A DNA stretch of 6,202 nt from Clostridia bacterium (GTDB lineage Bacteria > Bacillota > Clostridia > Oscillospirales > Ruminococcaceae): contig WFLZ01000195.1 in assembly GCA_009177225.1 (NCBI GenBank), positions 3,263 to 9,464 on the forward strand. Direction: 5' to 3'. The notes under the pieces are model-generated. The model saw nothing but the letters and a program-made list of their open reading frames with translations, did no database searches and had not been told where the DNA came from. Every line of letters starts with the position of its first letter. Position 1 is the stretch's first letter. Shown here piece after piece: positions 1 to 5,135 of the stretch. The translations under genes and the position numbers were made by a program.

Positions 1-34
1 ATTTTACCTATATGATTTTCTTTTACCATAATAT

Positions 35-73
35 AAAAAACCTCCGTGTCATAATGTAAATATTATAACACGG
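35..73 (-). terminator. Rho-independent terminator of the minus-strand operon
   Basis: Read on the minus strand, CCGTGT (73-68) and ATAAT (66-62) pair with ATTAT (55-51) and ACACGG (49-44). There is a single mismatch (67 against 50) and a six-base loop. Three bases later comes a run of six T (40-35). It lies about 40 bases past the stop codon of the last minus-strand gene, as expected for the end of that operon. The stem is AT-rich in its upper half. No T-run follows it on the plus strand, so it should act in one direction only. Confidence 0.75.
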
Positions 74-111
74 ATTACGGCTGTTTACAATACCATATCA
101 TAAACTTTTTT

Positions 112-408
112 TCACTTTTCATCATCTTCATTATTTTCATTGTATTCATGGACTTTTTTACGGACACGAATAAAGTTTCCAATAGCCACTATCTGAAATA
201 CTAATACAAAAAGTGCAATTACATAAAGAATATTAAGACTGATTCCACGTTTCAGACAGAAAATCACAGGAACAACCATAAAAATCGAACCCATAACTTC
301 CTCTATATCTCCGTAAATTATACCTATTATTAAGAAAATAACAAACACTACCATCGGCATTAACGCAAGAACAAACAATATATTAGTATGCGCTGGGATT
401 TTTTTCAT
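112..408 (-). CDS. Small three-helix membrane protein with charged C-terminal tail
   Basis: A 98-residue hypothetical membrane protein; I do not recognise its family. Three hydrophobic stretches are visible at about residues 9-32, 36-52 and 57-79. A basic patch follows (RVRKK, 81-85), then a strongly acidic tail (ENNEDDEK). The positive-inside rule puts the tail in the cytoplasm. The ATG start is supported by a GGAGG ribosome binding site that overlaps the end of the upstream gene, with only four bases between that gene's TGA and this ATG, so translation is probably coupled. It is the last gene of the minus-strand operon, just before the terminator. It has no catalytic motif, so a structural, anchoring or accessory role next to the PstS-like protein is inferred from position only. 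Confidence 0.8.
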   Translation of the reverse strand: MKKIPAHTNILFVLALMPMVVFVIFLIIGIIYGDIEEVMGSIFMVVPVIFCLKRGISLNILYVIALFVLVFQIVAIGNFIRVRKKVHEYNENNEDDEK

Positions 409-412
409 TTAA

Positions 413-883
413 TCACCTCCATATCCATTCGGCTTTTGCCCAGCCGTTTATAAAGTTTTCCGAAAGCACAAGGAATACAGTCCCTATAAATGCACCTACT
501 CCAATCAGTATTGCCGGAAACGTCCACCATTTTGACAAGCCAACTTTTCCGTACCAGAATTTATACAACAATAAATTCAGTCCGTAGGGCAGTAATATTG
601 AAGTTTCAACAAGAAGTATCAGACCTGTTATAAAATCAGACATATAGATTTTTACGATATTATGGAAAATTCCATAAGGCGACAGACATAAAGCCCCGAA
701 AATAACCGCCCAGAATACAACATAAGCAAGTGCAAGATTTAATAACACCGAAAAAATCTTTGTTATGATACTAAACAATGACTTTCTTTCACAAATCTTT
801 TCTTTACATAAAAATTTATTTATTATAAGGTACAGCGTGATTATATGCAATATAACCGCAAACAAAAATATCAAAACACTCAT
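413..883 (-). CDS. Four-helix membrane protein of unknown function
   Basis: A 156-residue integral membrane protein, family not recognised. Hydrophobic segments lie at about residues 2-23, 42-67, 84-108 and 119-141. The loop between the first two is Lys/Cys-rich and basic (KFLCKEKICERK, 23-34), which suggests it faces the cytoplasm. The C-terminus is Trp-rich (GWAKAEWIWR). The ATG is preceded by a GGGAGAA ribosome binding site in the 15-base gap after the PstS-like gene. It is too short and lacks the conserved cytoplasmic loop expected of an ABC phosphate permease (PstA/PstC), so it should not be called one. Its place directly after the binding protein suggests it may work with that protein in the membrane. 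Confidence 0.8.
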   Translation of the reverse strand: MSVLIFLFAVILHIITLYLIINKFLCKEKICERKSLFSIITKIFSVLLNLALAYVVFWAVIFGALCLSPYGIFHNIVKIYMSDFITGLILLVETSILLPYGLNLLLYKFWYGKVGLSKWWTFPAILIGVGAFIGTVFLVLSENFINGWAKAEWIWR

Positions 884-898
884 AATATATTCTCCCTG

Positions 899-1852
899 TT
901 ATTCTATTGGAATGTAACCTGATTTTTCAATAATTTTCTGTCCATCGTCCGAAAGAATCCAGTCAGTTAACAATTTTATATTTGTGTTGGGGTTGTCTTT
1001 TCTGTAAACCGCATAGAAGTCAACAGTTATCGGATATTTTTCAGACGAAATATTTTCCTTGTCGGGATAGACACCGTTCACAGAAAGCATTTTCACACCG
1101 CCGTTATCAACAATTTCCGACACATAGTATCTGAAAGAAAAACCGACAGCACGTCCCATAAATCCGAAAGGATTCTTTTTCATGGGTATACCGTCCATGA
1201 AAGACACCATAACAGACTGACTTCCGCTTCCCTCAATTCTCTGAACAGGGTCAATTATAGTATTGTCACCGCCGACCTGTGACCAGTTTTTATATTTTCC
1301 CGAGTAAATGCCCCTTATCTGTTCAACAGTAAGATTGTCTACGGGATTTTCATTGTTGACAATAAATACAAAAGCCTCTTTTCCTATCGGTACGAACTCC
1401 AGTTCAACACCCTGCTCGTCGGCATATTCAAGCTGTTCGGCGGACGGTTCTGCACAGAAAATAATATCCGCACCGCCGTCCACGACTGACTTATAAGCTC
1501 TGAGTGTGTTTGTATATTGCAGTGAACTTTCAGGCGTGACATTTTCGCCGTCAAAAATAACACTTTCTTTCGGGTATACAGCGTTCACAAATCCCGAAAA
1601 CACAGGATAAAGTGCAGCCGCACCGTCGATAACAGGCAGATTTTCCGTTAATTTAAAGTCAGTGTCAATTTTTACGACTTCTGAATTTTCGTCAAACGGC
1701 AGATATTTGTCAAGTTCTATTGACTTCGCCTGCATCTGTTCACTTGTATTGTTTATGTAACGTTTAGTAAAGAGATTGTATACGGAAAAATCAAACCCTG
1801 CAAATATCATTACTATCAGAAATATTGTCAAAATCTGTCGGAAAGTTTTCAT
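899..1852 (-). CDS. PstS-like phosphate-type substrate-binding protein, membrane-anchored
   Basis: A 317-residue protein of the PstS-like periplasmic-binding-protein superfamily. An uncleaved-looking N-terminal helix (residues 7-27) carries no lipobox Cys, so the protein is probably tethered by this helix outside the membrane. Family signatures occur in the usual order: PVIDGAAALYPVF (73-85) like the PstS ligand loop, GGADIIFCAEPS (126-137), NLTVEQIRGIYSGKYKNW (173-190), RIEGSGSQ (205-212) matching the anion-binding R-x-x-GSGT loop, and a terminal DWILSDDGQKIIEKSGYIPI (297-316). Phosphate is the likely ligand by homology, but another oxyanion is possible. The start at 1852 is chosen because GGAGG lies just upstream and the codon sits two bases after the TGA of the 45-residue gene. 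A longer reading from a TTG at 1909 has no such site and would overlap that gene. No ABC permease or ATPase is present in the operon. Confidence 0.88.
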   Translation of the reverse strand: MKTFRQILTIFLIVMIFAGFDFSVYNLFTKRYINNTSEQMQAKSIELDKYLPFDENSEVVKIDTDFKLTENLPVIDGAAALYPVFSGFVNAVYPKESVIFDGENVTPESSLQYTNTLRAYKSVVDGGADIIFCAEPSAEQLEYADEQGVELEFVPIGKEAFVFIVNNENPVDNLTVEQIRGIYSGKYKNWSQVGGDNTIIDPVQRIEGSGSQSVMVSFMDGIPMKKNPFGFMGRAVGFSFRYYVSEIVDNGGVKMLSVNGVYPDKENISSEKYPITVDFYAVYRKDNPNTNIKLLTDWILSDDGQKIIEKSGYIPIE

Positions 1853-1854
1853 AA

Positions 1855-1992
1855 TCAACCTCCGTTTGCTATGTAGGAAATTATAGAACAGTGTTCGTGC
1901 AGATTCCAAGTGTACGCAACAAGTACAGCCGTACTTACCGCACCGATAATTAAAATTATTATTAATATTTTTCTGAAAAGCTTGTCACTCAT
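1855..1992 (-). CDS. 45-residue single-helix membrane protein, coupled to the PstS-like gene
   Basis: A short reading frame starting ATG at 1992 and ending TGA at 1857-1855, easily missed by length cut-offs. It has a strong AAGGAG site at the right distance, which overlaps the stop of the preceding gene. The product begins MSDKLFRK, has one hydrophobic helix at about residues 9-27, and ends with a short tail containing one Cys and two His (WNLHEHC, 29-35). Its stop codon lies two bases before the ATG of the PstS-like gene. The last codons (GGA GGT TGA) also form the ribosome binding site for that gene, so the two are almost certainly translationally coupled. The basic N-terminus suggests the tail lies outside the cell, but this is uncertain. 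Family and function are unknown; a small partner subunit of the binding protein is an inference from the coupling. Confidence 0.75.
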   Translation of the reverse strand: MSDKLFRKILIIILIIGAVSTAVLVAYTWNLHEHCSIISYIANGG

Positions 1993-2004
1993 TTTTTAAC
2001 TCCT

Positions 2005-2226
2005 TTACATATAGATAATTATCATTTGAGCCATTATAAACAACGCCACAACTGCTGCTACAAGTATTCCGGCAAGAACCGCCGAAACTATAAAAGCAGT
2101 TTTTCTTTTTTTATATTCTTCACTGTCTTTCGGTGTTTTTTTCAGCATAACCAGTGAAATAATAAAAAATATAATTATTCCCACCGGTATCCCAATAAAT
2201 AACAGGCACATAATAATTTCAATCAT
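2005..2226 (-). CDS. Small two-helix membrane protein (paralogue of the 2253-2498 gene)
   Basis: A 73-residue hypothetical membrane protein with hydrophobic helices at about residues 4-28 and 44-72. They are joined by a short charged loop, LKKTPKDSEEYKKRK (28-42). The positively charged loop favours a hairpin with both ends outside and the loop in the cytoplasm. The loop and the start of helix 2 match the upstream neighbour without gaps (TPK, S, Y and VSA in register), so the pair arose by duplication. The ATG has a clear AAAGGAGG site. The downstream 45-residue gene begins 12 bases after the stop, with its ribosome binding site in the gap. No domain with known function is recognised. Confidence 0.8.
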   Translation of the reverse strand: MIEIIMCLLFIGIPVGIIIFFIISLVMLKKTPKDSEEYKKRKTAFIVSAVLAGILVAAVVALFIMAQMIIIYM

Positions 2227-2252
2227 ATAAAAAATCCTCCTTTATATTTATT

Positions 2253-2498
2253 TTAAAATCCGAATCCAAGCAAAAACTCACGGATTACTTCAAGTATTGA
2301 ATTAATAAAAATGCTGAAAATTATATCTATTATAAAAATAAGTATACATACTTCTATAAGCGTTCCGAAAAGCAGAGCCGAAACTTTAAAAAAATTTTTT
2401 ATTCCGGAGTAAATTTTACTGTTTTTCGGAGTTACTTTCACCAAAATAAAAGATATAATAAATAATACAGTTATAATAAACTTTACAAAATTCCACAT
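2253..2498 (-). CDS. Small two-helix membrane protein, first gene of the minus-strand operon
   Basis: An 81-residue hypothetical membrane protein with helices at about residues 5-21 and 37-66, a loop KVTPKNSKIYSGIKN (21-35) and a mixed C-terminus ending LLGFGF. It resembles the next gene (2005-2226): TPK-x-S-x-x-Y in the loop and VSA at the start of helix 2 lie at the same spacing. Start is ATG with an AAAGGAGG site nine bases or so upstream. It is the promoter-proximal gene, with a leader of about 75 bases from the predicted start of transcription. Function is unknown. The hairpin-like two-helix shape is also seen in small membrane regulators and phage-type small proteins, but nothing here decides between these. 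Confidence 0.78.
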   Translation of the reverse strand: MWNFVKFIITVLFIISFILVKVTPKNSKIYSGIKNFFKVSALLFGTLIEVCILIFIIDIIFSIFINSILEVIREFLLGFGF

Positions 2499-2581
2499 TT
2501 AAAAGCCTCCTTTATTGTAGCATATAAAAAACTGCCATACAATTAATCCGCTTTTACAAAACAGATACATTCCATATACAA

Positions 2582-2611
2582 ATTATAACATAGTGACGTT
2601 TATGAAAACAA
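2582..2611 (-). promoter_or_regulatory. Sigma-A-type promoter for the minus-strand operon
   Basis: On the minus strand, TTGTTT (2611-2606) and TATAAT (2587-2582) are separated by 18 bases. The -10 has a TG one base upstream (TGTTATAAT), an extended -10 element. Transcription should start near 2575. The -35 lies inside the left arm of the palindrome at 2606-2631, so a protein bound there would compete with or contact RNA polymerase. Confidence 0.65.
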
Positions 2612-2631
2612 GTGACAAATGTCACTTGTTT
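2606..2631. promoter_or_regulatory. Palindromic operator A (12-bp arms)
   Basis: A perfect inverted repeat: AAACAAGTGACA (2606-2617), two-base centre AA, TGTCACTTGTTT (2620-2631). Its core reads GTGA-N6-TCAC, the half-site pattern and spacing known for Crp/Fnr-family regulators. TetR- or MarR-type dimers also bind short palindromes of this kind. It covers the -35 of the minus-strand promoter, and its centre is about 43 bases before that promoter's predicted start point. The regulator is not encoded in the window. Confidence 0.65.
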
Positions 2632-2676
2632 CTTGCTTTTTATTAATGACAAATGTCACTTTTTTCTTGCTTTTTA
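2613..2676. repeat. Tandem 30-bp direct repeat in the divergent promoter region
   Basis: Two copies, 2613-2642 and 2647-2676, identical at 29 of 30 positions (G at 2628 against T at 2662) and offset by 34 bases. Each unit contains TGACAAATGTCACTT followed by TTTCTTGCTTTTTA. The TTGCTT in the second copy is the likely -35 of the plus-strand promoter; the same hexamer in the first copy has no good -10 behind it. The repeat therefore carries both a binding-site half and a promoter half, and looks like a duplicated regulatory element. Confidence 0.85.
2645..2660. promoter_or_regulatory. Palindromic operator B, second copy
   Basis: AATGACA-AA-TGTCACT repeats the centre of operator A with shorter perfect arms: TGACA at 2647-2651 and TGTCA at 2654-2658, with a mismatch outside them (A at 2646 where copy A has G). 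It ends six bases before the TTGCTT -35 of the plus-strand promoter, and its centre is about 50 bases before the predicted start point. It is probably the same regulator's weaker or second site. Confidence 0.55.
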
Positions 2677-2695
2677 CTATGGTATATGGTATAAT
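2667..2695 (+). promoter_or_regulatory. Sigma-A-type promoter for the transferase/SH3b operon
   Basis: TTGCTT (2667-2672), a 17-base spacer and a perfect TATAAT (2690-2695). Transcription should start around 2702, giving a leader of about 43 bases that carries the GGGAGG ribosome binding site at 2733-2738. No attenuator or riboswitch-like structure is visible in this short leader. Confidence 0.75.
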
Positions 2696-2744
2696 AAGAC
2701 CTGAAAGGACATTTTAAGACTGCAATTTTATAGGGAGGTTTAAT

Positions 2745-3275
2745 ATGCTACTGATATCAATAAAGGAAGTTCCAAAAAAGGAACAGCGTAAACACGCACA
2801 CAGTCTTTTGCGTGAATGTCTGAGAACAAAAAAAATCAACTATGTCACCGACGAAACACCTGTATCAAGAGGTGAACACGGAAAACCGTTTCTTACTGAA
2901 TATCCGGACATAAAGTACAATATGTCACATGCTGACGGAATAGCCGTGTGCCTTATGACAGACAGGGAATGCGGTGTTGACTGTGAGGGAATACGTCCTT
3001 ATCGTCCGAATGTAGTAAAAAGGGCTTTTTCGGAAAACGAAAAGAAATTAATCGAAAATGCTCCGGAAAATGAACGTGATTTATTATTTTTCCGCCTGTG
3101 GACACTTAAAGAAGCGTATGTAAAAGCCATAGGAATCGGAATATCTTATCCTCTGAATACCGTCGAATTTTCCTTTGAGGGAAACAGGATAATCACATCA
3201 GTCAGTGGATATAAATTCCGGCAGTACATACTTAAAGACGGAAAATTTGCTGTAGCAGTGTGTATCAGAAAATAA
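2745..3275 (+). CDS. Sfp-type 4'-phosphopantetheinyl transferase
   Basis: A 176-residue enzyme of the Sfp/HetI/AcpT superfamily. It moves the 4'-phosphopantetheine arm from coenzyme A to a Ser of an acyl, peptidyl or aryl carrier protein, in the cytoplasm. All the family motifs are present: GEHGKPFL (43-50), YNMSHADG (58-65), GVDCEGIRP (77-85) with the Mg-binding Asp79 and Glu81, and FRLWTLKEAYVKAIGIGI (116-133) with the W-T-x-K-E-A core (Glu123 is the third metal ligand). It looks intact and active, but is shorter than Bacillus Sfp (about 224 residues), nearer the compact members. The ATG has GGGAGG six bases upstream. It is the first gene of the plus-strand operon, with SH3b-protein genes 24 bases downstream. 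No carrier protein, synthase or synthetase lies in the window, so its target is unknown. Confidence 0.92.
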   Translation: MLLISIKEVPKKEQRKHAHSLLRECLRTKKINYVTDETPVSRGEHGKPFLTEYPDIKYNMSHADGIAVCLMTDRECGVDCEGIRPYRPNVVKRAFSENEKKLIENAPENERDLLFFRLWTLKEAYVKAIGIGISYPLNTVEFSFEGNRIITSVSGYKFRQYILKDGKFAVAVCIRK

Positions 3276-3299
3276 TATTTTATATAGGGAGAGTTTATT

Positions 3300-5117
3300 T
3301 TGGATAACAACAATCAGATATTTCCCGACGGAAATAACAACAACAATAACCAGCAGTGGAATCAGAATAACAATCCACAGATGTACGGACAGAATCCTTA
3401 TATCAACGGAAACAATTATCAGCAGTACGGACAGAATATTCCTGATAACCCTTACGGACAACCATTCAATTACAGTCAACCGAATAATTATCAGCCACAG
3501 AATAATTACATACCTCCGCAGAATAACTTTCAGCAACCGTACAATATGCAGTATGCTGAACCGCCTAAAAAGAAATCACCTGCCGGAATGTATATACTGC
3601 TCATAGCTATAATAGCATTTTTTGCCGTAATAATAATAGCAATGTCTGCAATGATGCGGTCAATGATAGACGGCGAAAATCAGAAAACCGGGGCAAACAA
3701 AAACAGTGATAATATGGTACTGTCGGAAAGTGAAGATGATGAAAACGAAGATGACGATGAAGAAAATGAAGAAAATGAGAAAAATATCACTGAACTTTCT
3801 GTACCTGCAATAAGCAGATTTCAGGAAAACACCGATACAGAGGGTGACGGTGCTATGGTATATGTGACATGGAGTGCAGTGGAAAATGCAGACGGCTATG
3901 AAGTTGAAGCCATTGAGACAGAAAACACACCCAATACAGAACCTTACAAGCGTACTGTAGTCACTTCAGAAACTTATTTTGAAACCGGAGCGTCAGTCCC
4001 GATAAATGTAAAAGTCAGGGTAAGAGCTTACAAAAACGTTGACGGTGACAATATATACAGCGAATGGAGCGAGACTTCCGAATGTGAACTTGCGGACTAT
4101 CTGAAAAACAAAAAAGTGTCCGCAGAACCGTCATATCTTGTAACAATAAACAACTACAGACTTCCCATATACAAGGAAGCAAGCTATGAACATTTCGCAA
4201 ACGACTATATAACCGACAGAGGAACATACACAATCACCGAACGTTTCGGACACTGGGGAAAACTCAAGTCCGGTGCAGGTTGGATTAATCTTGACGACGC
4301 CGACAATTTCGGCTGGACTTACAGAATCGGAAAGGCTTATGTTGCAACGCAGAAAGACCCACTTACAATGCGTTACGCTCCGCTGAAAAGTTCAAAGGCT
4401 GTAGGAACTATTCCAAAGGACGAAACTATCTATGTATACCGCATTGAAGTGGACGGCTGGTACTATGCTTACTATGACGGACAGTACGGTTTTGTAGACG
4501 AAAGATATGTTGCAACCGGAAACGCTCCGGATAAATTTGAATCATATATACTGAATATAAACAACTATAATCTTCCGGTATACAAGGAAGCAGACTACAG
4601 TTCAAAAATCAACGGATACATAAAGGACAGAGGAAAGTATACAATCGTGGACGTTGACAAGACGCAAAAATGGGGAAAACTCAAATCCGGTAACGGCTGG
4701 ATTAATCTCAGTGAGGCGAATAAATTCGGCTGGACAAGTTCAGGCGAAAAAGGGTATGTCTCAACTAAAAGCGACCCCCTTACACTTCGTTACGGACCTG
4801 ATACGAATGCAAAGGAAGTAACTAAAATTCCCAAAGATGCAGTAATAACAGTATGCAAAACCGATTTGAATGACTGGTATTATGTCTATTATGGCAATGA
4901 CTATGGATTTGTAAAATCACAGTATGTAACACTCGGTGAACCACCAAAAGAAACCACAACAGAACCGCCGAGAAATGAACCGCCTACAGAACATACTGAA
5001 CCACCGGAAACCATTCCCCCTGTTACTGAACCGCCTGTTACTGAACCGGTCGTTACTGAACCACCGATTGAACAGCCGCCTGAAACTCCTGTAATTGACG
5101 ATGCAGGTGTAATTTAA
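3300..5117 (+). CDS. Membrane-anchored FN3-like and SH3b-repeat protein with Asn/Gln-rich N-terminus
   Basis: A 605-residue single-pass protein read from a TTG start. That start has GGGAG eight bases upstream, and the product begins M-D-N-N like the downstream paralogue. Order of parts: Asn/Gln/Pro/Tyr-rich low-complexity region (1-87), KKK (90-92), transmembrane helix (about 96-119), very acidic linker (142-160), a fibronectin-III-like domain (about 168-264, with VYVTWSAVENADGYEVE and VRVRAY), then two related units of about 135 residues (278-408 and 415-547). Each unit appears to hold two SH3b-like domains: one ending WGKLKSG-x-GWINL, and one with DPLT-x-RY-x-P, IPKD and W-Y-Y. The tail (548-597) is Pro/Thr/Glu-rich with VTEPP repeats. 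The basic flank puts the N-terminus in the cytoplasm and the SH3b part outside. SH3b domains commonly bind peptidoglycan or cell-wall polymers, so a wall-binding envelope protein is likely. No hydrolase domain or LPXTG signal is seen. Confidence 0.88.
   Translation: MDNNNQIFPDGNNNNNNQQWNQNNNPQMYGQNPYINGNNYQQYGQNIPDNPYGQPFNYSQPNNYQPQNNYIPPQNNFQQPYNMQYAEPPKKKSPAGMYILLIAIIAFFAVIIIAMSAMMRSMIDGENQKTGANKNSDNMVLSESEDDENEDDDEENEENEKNITELSVPAISRFQENTDTEGDGAMVYVTWSAVENADGYEVEAIETENTPNTEPYKRTVVTSETYFETGASVPINVKVRVRAYKNVDGDNIYSEWSETSECELADYLKNKKVSAEPSYLVTINNYRLPIYKEASYEHFANDYITDRGTYTITERFGHWGKLKSGAGWINLDDADNFGWTYRIGKAYVATQKDPLTMRYAPLKSSKAVGTIPKDETIYVYRIEVDGWYYAYYDGQYGFVDERYVATGNAPDKFESYILNINNYNLPVYKEADYSSKINGYIKDRGKYTIVDVDKTQKWGKLKSGNGWINLSEANKFGWTSSGEKGYVSTKSDPLTLRYGPDTNAKEVTKIPKDAVITVCKTDLNDWYYVYYGNDYGFVKSQYVTLGEPPKETTTEPPRNEPPTEHTEPPETIPPVTEPPVTEPVVTEPPIEQPPETPVIDDAGVI
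4131..4940 (+). repeat. Internal duplication of a double-SH3b unit
   Basis: Two in-frame copies (about 4131-4523 and 4542-4940) encode residues 278-408 and 415-547 of the first SH3b protein. They share S-Y-x-x-x-INNY-x-LP-x-YKEA at the start, DRG-x-YTI, WGKLKSG-x-GWINL, FGWT, DPLT-x-RY-x-P, IPKD and GFV near the end. The second copy has a two-residue insertion before WGK. Nucleotide similarity is still high in places, for example the GGGGAAAACTCAA stretch and the GGATTAATCT stretch after it. The unit was duplicated as a pair of SH3-like domains, not as single domains. Confidence 0.8.
5022..5066 (+). repeat. Three 15-bp repeats encoding VTEPP
   Basis: GTTACTGAACC-type units in phase at 5022, 5037 and 5052 encode VTEPP-VTEPV-VTEPP (residues 575-589) in the Pro/Thr/Glu-rich tail. 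Near-identical DNA units like these can change in number by slippage. Such tails usually act as extended spacers or wall-spanning segments. Confidence 0.8.
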
Positions 5118-5135
5118 CAAAAAGGAGAATATATT

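Noticed and set aside
413..883. PstA/PstC-type permease next to the PstS-like gene
   Set aside because: It is only 156 residues with four helices and no permease ATPase-contact loop, much shorter than known phosphate permeases.
1308..1496. Open frame of 62 residues on the plus strand
   Set aside because: It lies antisense inside the PstS-like gene, has no ribosome binding site and no recognisable content.
1853..1909. Longer start (TTG at 1909) for the PstS-like protein, giving 336 residues
   Set aside because: There is no ribosome binding site before it, and it would overlap the well-supported 45-residue gene in another frame. The ATG at 1852 has GGAGG and is followed directly by a normal N-terminal helix.
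2514..2542. Alternative minus-strand promoter TTGTAT-17-TACAAT
   Set aside because: Spacing is good, but transcription would start at about 2507, inside the ribosome binding site of the first gene. The promoter at 2582-2611 has a perfect extended -10 and leaves a normal leader.
2499..2744. Riboswitch or CRISPR-like array in the divergent intergenic region
   Set aside because: The repeats are two copies only, 34 bases apart, and overlap promoter elements; leaders are short and show no conserved riboswitch fold.
3198..3536. Open frame of 112 residues on the minus strand
   Set aside because: It is the complement of the Asn/Gln-rich start of the SH3b gene; its Ile/Val-rich sequence is just the reverse of AAT/AAC codons.
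4920..5117. Possible sortase anchor at the C-terminus of the first SH3b protein
   Set aside because: The Pro/Thr/Glu tail resembles wall spacers, but no LPXTG-like motif, hydrophobic segment or basic end follows; the protein ends DDAGVI.
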